The notes under the pieces are model-generated. The model was given only the letters and a program-made list of their open reading frames with translations, searched no databases and had not been told where the DNA came from. A stretch of DNA of 59,580 bases, taken from assembly GCF_001570745.1 (NCBI RefSeq), contig NZ_BCSG01000029.1, forward strand, positions 1 through 59,580. Reading direction: 5' to 3'. Source of the DNA: Alicyclobacillus mali NBRC 102425 (GTDB lineage Bacteria > Bacillota > Bacilli > Alicyclobacillales > Alicyclobacillaceae). Below, piece after piece: positions 26,521-34,448 of this stretch (positions are counted from its first letter, which is position 1; every line of letters starts with the position of its first letter). The position numbers and the translations under genes were made by a program.

Positions 26521-27249
26521 TCACCAGAGGAGTTTGTCCAGTCCATACACCAGCTCGCGCAAGGTCATGACGCGCCTCACAGCCAGGATGAGACCGGGCA
26601 TGAAGCTCTCGCGGCTGAGCGAATCGTGCCGGATGGTCAGCACCTCGCCAGTGCCGCCGAAGATGACTTCCTGGTGTGCCACAAGTCCCGGCAAGCGCAC
26701 GCTATGTATCGGCACGTCGTAATCCACTTCCATCATGGACTTCGTGCGCTGCGCTGTGCCGGACGGTTTATCCCGCTTGCCGTCGTGATGCAGCTCAATA
26801 ATCTCCCCACGCGGCATGAAACGAGCCGCCTCTCGCGCGAATCGCATCATGAGAAGTGCTCCGATGGCGAAGTTCGGGCATACGGCCGCGCCGACCTGCC
26901 GCGCCCGCGCCATCTCTTCCCACCGGCGCACGTCCTCCTCCGTGTAGCCGGTGGCACCGACCACGGTCCGCACGCCGCGAACCAGGGCGAGATCGACGTC
27001 ACGGACCACCGCGCCCGGCCCCGTCAGATCAACCCACACGTCCGGCTGTTCCGTGTCGAGAAGCCGTTCTGGATCGTCATACACCGCGCCGTAGGCGGAA
27101 AGCTTTTGCTCGGTCTCTTCATCAGCTCGGCGCACCAAAAGCCCGCAGATGGCGATGTCGTCCTCCTGTCGCAGCGCCTTGAGCGCCTCCTGTCCCATGC
27201 GTCCCAGCGCCCCCGCCAAAGCAACCCGAATCACGCCTGCGTCACTCAT
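26521..27249 (-). CDS. dapB: 4-hydroxy-tetrahydrodipicolinate reductase
   Basis: A 242-residue NAD(P)H reductase of the lysine and diaminopimelate (and spore dipicolinate precursor) pathway. Seen: VALAGALGRMGQEAL (dinucleotide site), GATGYTEEDVRRW, and the active-site block ELHHDGKRDKPSGTA. ATG at 27249 with GGGGAGG 7 bases upstream; start overlaps the mazG stop by 8 bases. Confidence 0.95.
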   Translation of the reverse strand: MSDAGVIRVALAGALGRMGQEALKALRQEDDIAICGLLVRRADEETEQKLSAYGAVYDDPERLLDTEQPDVWVDLTGPGAVVRDVDLALVRGVRTVVGATGYTEEDVRRWEEMARARQVGAAVCPNFAIGALLMMRFAREAARFMPRGEIIELHHDGKRDKPSGTAQRTKSMMEVDYDVPIHSVRLPGLVAHQEVIFGGTGEVLTIRHDSLSRESFMPGLILAVRRVMTLRELVYGLDKLLW

Positions 27250-27598
27250 CCTTGCGCCTCCCCTCACCGTGTTCATCCTGGCGATCTCGGCGCGTCCAGC
27301 GGTCGCGATCTCGCGTGCGGAACTTGTGCATGGTCGCCGAAAACGCGTCGTCTAGATCAATGCCCAGCCGATTCGCCATGCACGCGAGTACGAACAGAAT
27401 ATCGCCCATTTCGAGCGCGATGTCCCCCTCCGGCTCGTCGGCCTTCTTCGGCTTTTCCCCGTAATGATGATTGATCTCCCGCGCCAGTTCACCAAGCTCC
27501 TCGGCAAGCCGCACGACGAGTGTCATCGGGTGAAAATAGCCCTCTTGAAACTGGGATATGTACCGATCGACTTCCTGCTGCAGTTCGGACAGTTGCAC
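27242..27598 (-). CDS. ypjD: MazG-like nucleotide pyrophosphohydrolase (YpjD)
   Basis: A 118-residue all-helical MazG-fold enzyme. The signature EELGELAREI plus DIALEMGDILFVLACMAN supplies the EExxE and ExxD metal ligands. Family members hydrolyse (d)NTPs to monophosphates; the true substrate is unknown. Position immediately before dapB matches Bacillus ypjD. GTG start with GGAGGAG upstream. A TATAAT lies 25 bases upstream. First gene of the long unit running to dinG and ku. Confidence 0.88.
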   Translation of the reverse strand: MQLSELQQEVDRYISQFQEGYFHPMTLVVRLAEELGELAREINHHYGEKPKKADEPEGDIALEMGDILFVLACMANRLGIDLDDAFSATMHKFRTRDRDRWTRRDRQDEHGEGRRKDE

Positions 27599-27621
27599 GT
27601 CGTTCTCCTCCTCGCGTCCCC

Positions 27622-27627
27622 ATTATA
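27622..27627 (-). promoter_or_regulatory. -10 element upstream of mazG/ypjD
   Basis: Perfect TATAAT on the minus strand, 24 bases before the GTG start of mazG. The -35 region is poor, so this is a partial promoter call. Confidence 0.45.
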
Positions 27628-27726
27628 CCGGACCGGCTCTCACAAACATAAAAGACGAGGCTTGTCATAAGCATGTATGGACGATTTCGGGCCCGTACCA
27701 GGGTCCGACAAGGGAGGGAAGGGCAC

Positions 27727-29016
27727 TTGCGCGAAGAGAGACGCGGGCACCGGAGCACCGTCCTCCTGGCCGCCATGGCTGTGGTGTTTACGCTGGCGCT
27801 CGTGATCTATCCGAAAGTAGGGTACGAAGCCGGCATGCAGGGCCTCAAAGTGTGCTGGGAGATCATCATTCCGTCGCTTCTGCCGTTCTTCATTGTCTCC
27901 GAGCTGCTGCTCGGCCTCGGCGTGGTTCGCGGCTTCGGCGTTCTCCTCGAGCCGCTCATGCAACCGCTCTTCAGCGTCCCGGGCGTCGGCGCGTTCGCCC
28001 TGTCCATGGGGCTCGCGGCCGGGTACCCCATGGATGCCGTCATCACGGCGCGATTCCGCCAGACGAAGCAATGCACCCGGATTGAAGGAGAGCGGCTGTT
28101 GGCCTTCACCAACACCGCAGATCCGCTGTTCATGTTTGGCGCCGTGGCCGTGGGCATGTTCAAATCGCCGGCGCTCGGCGCGTTGTTCGCCGTCGCACAC
28201 TACATTTCCTCGTTTTTGGTGGGCGTGACGTTCAAGCTGTGGGGACGGCGCGATCCCGACCACCTCAGGGAAGTGAAAGATCGCGAAGAGGTGCGGCCGA
28301 AGGGAAACCTGTTTGCGCGCGCTTACCGCGAGATGCTGGTGGCGCGTGAAGAGGATGGGCGTGCATTTGGCAAGCTGCTTGGCAACGCAGTGAGCGAGTC
28401 GGTTCAGACCATCCTCATGATCTCCGGGTTCATTGTGTTTTTCGCGGTCGTGATCGAGATTCTTGAAGTGAACGGCATTATGGCGGTTATTGGATGGCCT
28501 CTGATGGAAATCTACCGACTGTTCGGCATCCACACGGGGCTCGTACAGCCGACGCTGGCAGGTGTGCTCGAACTGGATATCGGCAGTGCCCAGACGGCGG
28601 CGGTTCCCGCGCCGCTCATTCAGAAACTCGCGCTGGTGAGCGGAATCATTGCCTGGAGCGGCCTCAGCGTTCACGCGCAGGTCGCAAGTGTGCTGACCCA
28701 AACCGACATCCGGATGCGCCCGTATTTTCTCGCGCGCTTCCTGCACGCCGCGCTCGCAGCGCTGCTCACCGTCCTCCTCTACGGCATGGGTGTCGGTCGC
28801 AGCTCCCAAGGCGCCATGGCGAGTTTGGCGCACCATCTTCCCGTGATGTCTTCCGCCTTCGAACAGAACGGGTTTTGGCCGACCTTTGCACACGCGATGT
28901 CAAACAGCGTGGTGTGGTGGGCGGCCATTTTCGCGGCACTCGTCGCCCTGTCCTTCGGCGCACTGCTCATCCGGCGGATCCGCGTGATTGCGTTCTTCGT
29001 CCGCTCACACGGTTGA
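27727..29016 (+). CDS. ylbJ: YlbJ-family sporulation membrane protein
   Basis: A 429-residue polytopic membrane protein of the nucleoside-recognition (Gate-domain) type. Seen: KVCWEIIIPSLLPFFIVSELLLGLG, GLAAGYPMDAV and LLAFTNTADPLFMFGAVA, which fit Bacillus YlbJ, a mother-cell protein needed for normal spore cortex. TTG start at 27727 preferred because GGGAGGG is 8 bases upstream; the frame is open earlier. Upstream ACATAAA and CATAAGC at about 13 bases faintly resemble a sigma-E promoter. An intrinsic terminator follows. Confidence 0.85.
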   Translation: MREERRGHRSTVLLAAMAVVFTLALVIYPKVGYEAGMQGLKVCWEIIIPSLLPFFIVSELLLGLGVVRGFGVLLEPLMQPLFSVPGVGAFALSMGLAAGYPMDAVITARFRQTKQCTRIEGERLLAFTNTADPLFMFGAVAVGMFKSPALGALFAVAHYISSFLVGVTFKLWGRRDPDHLREVKDREEVRPKGNLFARAYREMLVAREEDGRAFGKLLGNAVSESVQTILMISGFIVFFAVVIEILEVNGIMAVIGWPLMEIYRLFGIHTGLVQPTLAGVLELDIGSAQTAAVPAPLIQKLALVSGIIAWSGLSVHAQVASVLTQTDIRMRPYFLARFLHAALAALLTVLLYGMGVGRSSQGAMASLAHHLPVMSSAFEQNGFWPTFAHAMSNSVVWWAAIFAALVALSFGALLIRRIRVIAFFVRSHG

Positions 29017-29029
29017 CAGAAATAAGAGC

Positions 29030-29068
29030 GGCCAGGTGTCCCGGAAAGGGGCTGCCTGGCCATTTTTT
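29030..29068 (+). terminator. Intrinsic terminator of ylbJ
   Basis: GGCCAGG and CCTGGCC (7-bp stem, 18-base loop region with further internal pairing) followed by ATTTTTT, starting 14 bases after the ylbJ stop. Confidence 0.85.
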
Positions 29069-29086
29069 ACGACGCACACCGTCGCG

Positions 29087-29890
29087 TCACGCGAGAGGGG
29101 GAAAGAACCGGTGCTGAACCAGTTGATCGAATAAGATCCACGCCGAGAGCGCGAAGGTATACACCGCGAACCAGCGCATTCTGGCGCGTGAGACCAAGGA
29201 CTTGGTCCACCGCACAGACAGATACCCCGTGACGAGCGCCGCCAACATGCCCGCCATCATCGGACCCGACGACAGCGCTGCCGAGTGATGCGCTTCGACG
29301 AGATCGTCAAGCTTGACGAGCACGCCGCCGAGAATCGCCGGGATGGACAAGAGAAAGGAAAAACGCGTCGCCGCCTCCCGATTCAGGCCTCGCCACAGTC
29401 CGCCGGCGATGGTCAACCCGGAACGGGATAGCGCCGGAAGAATAGCGGCGCCTTGGAGCGCGCCGATCCACAGGCTGTCGGCCACAGTCATCGTCTTCTC
29501 GTTCTTTTTGCCTGCCTCGACGGCGTCCATCCACCACAGGATGACGCCCGTCAGCAAAAATTCGAGGCCGATGGTCGCGCCTGATTCAAACAGATCATCA
29601 AACCATTCTTCGAACAGCGCGCCGATCACGGCGGTCGGCAATAGCGCCACGACGATCATCCATGTCTCCCGGGCCTTCGGATGCTGGATGAGCCAGCGGA
29701 CCTCCCTGCGCATCGCATACAGGACCGCGAGCAGAGTGCCCACGTGAAGCATGAGCACGAACGCCGTATTGCCTTCGACATTGACGTGAAGCAGTTTCTC
29801 CAAGAGCACAATGTGGCCCGAGCTGGAGACGGGCAAGAACTCGGTCAAACCCTGCACGGCCCCGAATAGCACGGCATCGCCGTACGTCAT
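29087..29890 (-). CDS. uppP: Undecaprenyl-diphosphatase UppP (BacA)
   Basis: A 267-residue polytopic enzyme that dephosphorylates undecaprenyl diphosphate to recycle the peptidoglycan lipid carrier. The two signature segments are present: QGLTEFLPVSSSGHIVLLE near the N-terminus and LPALSRSGLTIAGGL (usually PGxSRSG; here PALSRSG). ATG at 29890 with GAGGGGG upstream. It is divergent from ykvI, with two palindromes between the starts. Confidence 0.93.
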   Translation of the reverse strand: MTYGDAVLFGAVQGLTEFLPVSSSGHIVLLEKLLHVNVEGNTAFVLMLHVGTLLAVLYAMRREVRWLIQHPKARETWMIVVALLPTAVIGALFEEWFDDLFESGATIGLEFLLTGVILWWMDAVEAGKKNEKTMTVADSLWIGALQGAAILPALSRSGLTIAGGLWRGLNREAATRFSFLLSIPAILGGVLVKLDDLVEAHHSAALSSGPMMAGMLAALVTGYLSVRWTKSLVSRARMRWFAVYTFALSAWILFDQLVQHRFFPPLA

Positions 29891-29943
29891 CGTGCTACCC
29901 CCTCGTATGACGACCTCCCTCCCGCAGACGCCGTGAGTCGTCG

Positions 29944-29961
29944 TTCCGTACATGTGTATGG
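29944..29961. promoter_or_regulatory. Palindrome in uppP/ykvI intergenic region
   Basis: TCCGTACATGTGTATGGA: 18 bases with half-sites TCCgTACA and TGTAtGGA, one mismatch. Possible operator for the divergent pair; the binding protein is unknown. Confidence 0.35.
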
Positions 29962-29974
29962 ACGGGCCGGTCAG

Positions 29975-29996
29975 AACATGTCCGAGCTTCGGCATG
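29975..29996. promoter_or_regulatory. Second palindrome upstream of ykvI
   Basis: An inverted repeat with arms ACATG-CCGA and TCGG-CATGT around GCT (one bulged T), 14 bases from the first palindrome. It could be a second operator or a DNA hairpin. Confidence 0.35.
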
Positions 29997-30057
29997 TCTT
30001 ACGCACGGTTTCCATAGGATGTATCGACGCACGATGACGTCGCAAGGAGGGTCGAGG

Positions 30058-31104
30058 GTGAGGGCTGTGAGGCTGGCATTTCAGATTGCCGCGGTTTACA
30101 TCGGGACCGTCGTGGGCGCAGGATTCGCGTCTGGGCAAGAGGTGTATCAGTTTTTTGGGCGTTTCGGCGCATGGGGATTCCTGGGCATCTGTGTGGCCAC
30201 AGGTTTGTTTGCCTGGTGGGGCTATCGCCTGTTGGAGCTCGGCGCCGAGTGTCGCGCAAGGTCATTTCAGGATGTCACGGCTCGCGCCCTGCCGCGTTGG
30301 CTCGCCCGTGGAATCGACGCGCTCGTCATCGCCATGTTGTTGGGAACTACGACGGCGATGCTGGCGGGAACCGGCGCGCTGTTTCGTGAACAACTCGGTC
30401 TGCCGTACGGACTCGGCGTGCTGTGCGCGATGGCGTTCGCGGCCATGACGACGGCGTTTGGCATTCGCGGGCTCTTCGGCGCCAACGCTGTCATCGTACC
30501 GGCGCTCTGCATCTTCGCGGTCGGATTGGCACTCGCCAGCGTGTCGGATCCTTCGCACCGGTCCGCTATCCTCCATTTGCACACAGCGAACGGATCCATC
30601 GCGTCAGCCATTCTCTCAGCGCTCCTCTACGCAGCTATGAACGTGGGCTTGTCCATCGGCGTGCTGGTTCCACTTGGCGGACGAATTGGAGAACGCCGCG
30701 CGCTCCGGCAAGGATCCGCACTCGGCGCCGTGGGGCTCGGCTGCCTGCTGGCAGCGGTCACCATCACGCTCGCCGCACACGCCCCAGACGCATATCGATA
30801 CGCGGTACCCATGGGGCGCATTGCAGCCACCTATCCACGAGTCGTGGCCGTGCTGTTTATCGCCGTGCTGTTTGGGGAAATCTACTCCACACTGGTCGGC
30901 AATCTGTATGGACTTCTCGGTGAGCGGCTCGCCACGCAAAAAAAGCGGCTCGCCGCAGCAGGGATGGTGCTCGCCACCTGTGCGGCATTCACGGCATTTG
31001 GATTTCGGGCCATTGTCCAGTACGGCTACACGGCGTTCGGCTGGATCGCGCTATGGCTCCTCACCCTTCTGACCTTGGCGCGGCGCCCATTGAAGTTACC
31101 GTGA
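30058..31104 (+). CDS. YkvI-family polytopic membrane protein
   Basis: A 348-residue protein with about ten TM segments and the N-terminal motif YIGTVVGAGFASGQE, which is characteristic of YkvI-like members of the APC-type transporter superfamily (unwound TM1 with GAGFASG). Substrate unknown. GTG start at 30058 with AAGGAGG 7 bases upstream. A yitT promoter lies across its stop codon. Confidence 0.75.
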   Translation: MRAVRLAFQIAAVYIGTVVGAGFASGQEVYQFFGRFGAWGFLGICVATGLFAWWGYRLLELGAECRARSFQDVTARALPRWLARGIDALVIAMLLGTTTAMLAGTGALFREQLGLPYGLGVLCAMAFAAMTTAFGIRGLFGANAVIVPALCIFAVGLALASVSDPSHRSAILHLHTANGSIASAILSALLYAAMNVGLSIGVLVPLGGRIGERRALRQGSALGAVGLGCLLAAVTITLAAHAPDAYRYAVPMGRIAATYPRVVAVLFIAVLFGEIYSTLVGNLYGLLGERLATQKKRLAAAGMVLATCAAFTAFGFRAIVQYGYTAFGWIALWLLTLLTLARRPLKLP

Positions 31105-31119
31105 TCCCGCCCGTATAAT
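31090..31119 (+). promoter_or_regulatory. Promoter of yitT/ypjC-like gene
   Basis: TTGAAG (31090-31095), 18-base spacer, TATAAT (31114-31119), 41 bases before the start codon. Confidence 0.7.
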
Positions 31120-31159
31120 GGCTCATAGTACCAGCCACGTGGCAAGGGAGTCACACATC

Positions 31160-32038
31160 ATGAAAATATTCGAACGAGCAATCCAATGGGGCGCCATCGC
31201 CGTGGGCGCCCTCATCTACGCTCTGGGGCTGAACGGATTCCTGGTGGCGAACCACCTCGCGGAGGGCGGCTTTGTAGGCATTTCCCTTCTCTTGTTGTAC
31301 AAGTTGCACGTGCCAATTGGCATCTCGTTTTTCATTTTAAACATCCCACTCCTCATCGTGGCATGGAGGCAATTCGGCCACGAATTCGTGCTGAAGACAG
31401 CCGCCGGCGTCGCCGGTGTTTCCGTCTTCAGCGAAATCACGCAACCCGTTCGAATTCCGCTTCACGATCCCCTGCTGGCCGCGTTATACGCGGGCGTGAT
31501 CACGGGCATCGGACTCGGGCTCATCTTTCGCGCAGGCGGCACCACGGGCGGATCCGATATCATTGCGCGCCTGCTCAGGCATCACCGGGGCATCGGCATG
31601 GGGCGAACCCTGTTTGCCATCGATTTTATCGTGATTCTGTCCGTCATCGTGCTCATCGGCAAGGAAGTCGCGATGTACTCACTCGTGGCACTGTTTGTGG
31701 CGAGTCGCGTCATCGACTTCGTCATTGAGGGAGCCTCGAGCGGCCGCGCGATGATGATCGTCTCGGACCACCATCACACCATCATCGAAGCCATCCATCG
31801 CGAGCTCGATCGCGGCACCACCTTGCTTCAAGCCCGCGGCGGTTACACAGGGACAAGCCGCGAGGTCATCTACTGCGTGGTCTCGCGCGACGAAGTCTCC
31901 CGCGTGCAACGCATCATTGAGGCCATCGATCCGTATGCCTTTGTTACGGTGAACCCGGTGCACGAAGTCCTGGGCGAAGGCTTCACGTTCGACGGCGAGG
32001 CAAATTCGCCAAGCAGGCGGCGCAAAAAATGGCTGTGA
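31160..32038 (+). CDS. ypjC: YitT/YpjC-family membrane protein
   Basis: A 292-residue protein: five or six TM helices (YALGLNGFLVANHLAEGG, GLGLIFRAGGTTGGSDII) and a C-terminal cytoplasmic DUF2179 domain (DRGTTLLQARGGYTGTSREVIYCVV). Function unknown. In Bacillus a member of this family, ypjC, lies beside ypjD-dapB, which matches the position here. ATG at 31160 with AAGGGAG upstream. Its last codons contain the T-tract of the terminator of the opposite-strand ypiB gene. Confidence 0.85.
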   Translation: MKIFERAIQWGAIAVGALIYALGLNGFLVANHLAEGGFVGISLLLLYKLHVPIGISFFILNIPLLIVAWRQFGHEFVLKTAAGVAGVSVFSEITQPVRIPLHDPLLAALYAGVITGIGLGLIFRAGGTTGGSDIIARLLRHHRGIGMGRTLFAIDFIVILSVIVLIGKEVAMYSLVALFVASRVIDFVIEGASSGRAMMIVSDHHHTIIEAIHRELDRGTTLLQARGGYTGTSREVIYCVVSRDEVSRVQRIIEAIDPYAFVTVNPVHEVLGEGFTFDGEANSPSRRRKKWL

Positions 32039-32057
32039 GGCTCGAGGCCGCACAGCC
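32024..32057 (-). terminator. Intrinsic terminator of ypiB
   Basis: GGCTGTG and CACAGCC form a 7-bp stem, with ATTTTTT on the minus strand. It is 17 bases past the ypiB stop and lies across the 3' end of the convergent yitT coding region. Confidence 0.8.
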
Positions 32058-32074
32058 AACACCGACGCATTCGG

Positions 32075-32647
32075 TCAGGCGGGAGAATCTTCGAGAGATT
32101 CGCCGCGATCAAACTGGATGAGTCGCTCGCTCGCCGCGAGAAAAGCGCGTTTGTCGCCCGCATCCAAGGCGGCATCCACCGCCCGCATCAGCTGGTCCCG
32201 CCGATACGCCCGAAGCGCTTGCTCGATGACGAGATCTGCCTGGACGGACAGCATCTCGCGGATGGCCGGGTCAAGGTCCGGACGTGCAGGCTCCTCAAGG
32301 ACCGAGGCAAACTCGGGGCACGTGCTTCGATCTTTGAAGAACAGCCCCACGTAGATGTCTTCGTCCGGGTGCTGATACAAGTCCATGAATGCCTGCTCGA
32401 CATCCGTGGTCACCGGCTTGTTCCGACGGTAATAGCGAAACGGCGCGACGTGCACGCAGGTCGTCGACACCACGATGACGCGCGAGAACTGGCGAAAATT
32501 GTCTACGAAGTGAACGCGCTCGAGGATGTTTTCGCGCGACATCATGTAGCGCAGCAACATCTCGGCTTCACGGCTCTGCAATCGGTAGTTGGCTAGAAAC
32601 CAGCGCAGGAAATGCTTCTTCTCAGCGACGCTCACGGTGGTTCCCAT
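32075..32647 (-). CDS. ypiB: YpiB-family protein (UPF0302)
   Basis: A 190-residue soluble protein. The N-terminal AEKKHFLRWFLANYRLQSREAE with VHFVDN and the DQLMRAVDAALDAGDKRAFL C-terminal helix are hallmarks of the YpiB/UPF0302 family. Molecular function is not established. Bacillus places ypiB two genes after aroE at the end of the aro-trp supercluster, consistent with its position here. ATG at 32647 with GGGAGGAG 7 bases upstream. A TACAAT at 32722-32727 may be its -10. Confidence 0.85.
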   Translation of the reverse strand: MGTTVSVAEKKHFLRWFLANYRLQSREAEMLLRYMMSRENILERVHFVDNFRQFSRVIVVSTTCVHVAPFRYYRRNKPVTTDVEQAFMDLYQHPDEDIYVGLFFKDRSTCPEFASVLEEPARPDLDPAIREMLSVQADLVIEQALRAYRRDQLMRAVDAALDAGDKRAFLAASERLIQFDRGESLEDSPA

Positions 32648-32780
32648 AGCCATTCTCCTCCCTGCTTCCCGAGGTCTCGGAAGCGTCCAGCGAGCATCCG
32701 CAAGTTTCGAATTGTGTGTTCATTGTATTCTGTGAGCGAGCCCGCTTTTCCTGCACCCGGTGTGTTTTTCCCTTGCCACC

Positions 32781-34178
32781 CTACGCCCAGGACTCGCCCG
32801 GCTCAACGTCGTGAGCCTCCAGCTCGAGGCGCGCGGCCTCCGCCCAGCGCACCAGCATCCGGTCCACGTTCTGCGGAATTCCGTACAGTGCATGCCGCGC
32901 GACGCACGCCCGCCACGCATCGAAGTCGTGCCCAGCGCGGACGCCTTGAGCGACGGTATGAGCCAAGACCCGATAGGCGCGAACTCCGTCCGACGGAATT
33001 CTCTCCACGAACGGCGCGAGGGTTTCCTCCAGGCGCGGATCTGGCGACACGACGACCAGTTCAAAATTGGGCTGGACCACGAGCGCCGGCCGGCGTTCGA
33101 TGAGGTCGGCGGTCGACTCCTCGTCGCCTCGTGATAATAATTCTTGACCGAGTTCGGTCGTTTGAAACCATTCAGGAGGACATTCTGGCGCATCCGAACC
33201 AAGTCTGGCGATACCCAGGTGGACAAGCATTTTGACAATTCTCGTCCGCCAAACATCTGACATCGAATCGTAATAAAAAGGGTTCAGGAAAGGGAGACAC
33301 AGGTCGTAGAGTGAATCGAGGTGAAGCCAATCGTCGCCAAGGCGAAGGATGAGGCGCAACACGTCGGGCAGCCGCGGAATCGGTCCACGATAACTTATGA
33401 CGTAATGGCGCAACAGCCGCCGAAGTTTCACGACGGTCAGGCGAGACTTCCACGCGTGCCAGCGCGCGTCGTCCACCTCCACGCGGCCATCGTGCTCGAT
33501 GAGCAGCCCTTCGTCGCACGCGAAGTCGTACACGAGCGCCAGGCGGTCTGGATAGGCGAACGTCCGCTTGCCGTATCCGAACCTCCACCTTGGGAGCTCG
33601 AGCGACTCCTCTATCTTGAACAGTTGCATCACTTGTTCGAGATTGCGTTTGTAGAGCGCGCCTGTGGTCGTGAGGCGGACGTCGTGATCGCGCACGTAGG
33701 CGACAAGCGTCTCGAGGTCCGCGAGAATGGCATCCTCTTCGTCGAGCACGCAGGGCGGGTCGTCCGAGCGCATCGCGACCTTCGACCGCCAGTTCGCCAC
33801 GTAGTGGGCGTGACACGCCTGGCAGACGTCTTCTGGCACAATCAGCGGGAATTTCGTCGCGGGGTCCGGATGGACGTACAGCCAACCGGCTTCGAGCGCC
33901 CGGTCAACGGCCCCATCGCCGTATGGCGCCAAAAGCGAGGCCATTTCCTCACGCGCAAACGCGTGGCGCGGCAGCAGCACGATGCGCCGCATGGCGGCGT
34001 CCCAGTCCGCACACCACCGATGTACCATGGTTTTGCGCGCGTCGGGATCGAGCCACGCCTCCAGAATCGACTGCAGGATATCGAGCTTGGAATACGGCAC
34101 ACAGGCCACGTGGAGCGATTTGGCGATTCGCTGGAGTGTGGGGACGGACGCGTGGTTCAGGCATTCATTCAGGCGCAT
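32781..34178 (-). CDS. Helicase-associated-domain protein, function unknown
   Basis: A 465-residue protein without helicase motor motifs. The C-terminal part (RPALVVQPNFELVVVSPD, then PYRVLAHT-like segments) resembles the XPB/Ssl2-type helicase-associated domain found alone in many Bacillota and Actinobacteria. The N-terminal half is helical, with a CxxC pair (VCQACHAHY). Function unknown; a DNA-linked role is only suggested by the domain. ATG at 34178 with GGAGGG 7 bases upstream. It occupies the position of TPR gene ypiA in Bacillus but is not TPR-like. Confidence 0.65.
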   Translation of the reverse strand: MRLNECLNHASVPTLQRIAKSLHVACVPYSKLDILQSILEAWLDPDARKTMVHRWCADWDAAMRRIVLLPRHAFAREEMASLLAPYGDGAVDRALEAGWLYVHPDPATKFPLIVPEDVCQACHAHYVANWRSKVAMRSDDPPCVLDEEDAILADLETLVAYVRDHDVRLTTTGALYKRNLEQVMQLFKIEESLELPRWRFGYGKRTFAYPDRLALVYDFACDEGLLIEHDGRVEVDDARWHAWKSRLTVVKLRRLLRHYVISYRGPIPRLPDVLRLILRLGDDWLHLDSLYDLCLPFLNPFYYDSMSDVWRTRIVKMLVHLGIARLGSDAPECPPEWFQTTELGQELLSRGDEESTADLIERRPALVVQPNFELVVVSPDPRLEETLAPFVERIPSDGVRAYRVLAHTVAQGVRAGHDFDAWRACVARHALYGIPQNVDRMLVRWAEAARLELEAHDVEPGESWA

Positions 34179-34301
34179 GCGGCTTCCCTCCGCACCGTTT
34201 TCGCCTAGCATGCCCGAAGAGATGAAATATTATCCTTGCAAAGATCATTTTGGCACGTCGTTTCAGCAGCCCTCCTCCATTGGCCTCCCCAGGATGAAGG
34301 C

Positions 34302-34334
34302 AAAAAAGAGGGAACTCGCGCGAAGCGAATTCCC
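34302..34334 (-). terminator. Intrinsic terminator of the aroG-tyrA unit
   Basis: GGGAATTCGC and GCGAGTTCCC (10-bp stem with one T-G pair, 5-base loop) followed by TCTTTTTTG on the minus strand, 115 bases after the tyrA stop. The 34335-34448 stretch shows nothing else I can assign. Confidence 0.85.
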
Positions 34335-34448
34335 AACACAGGAGATTCTGCTAGGAGTGGAGAGAAATCAGAACATAACACCCTTCGACTTGAATCATAC
34401 ACCGCTCTGTAAACGCTGTCAATACCACATCTGCTCCGATTTTTCAGA

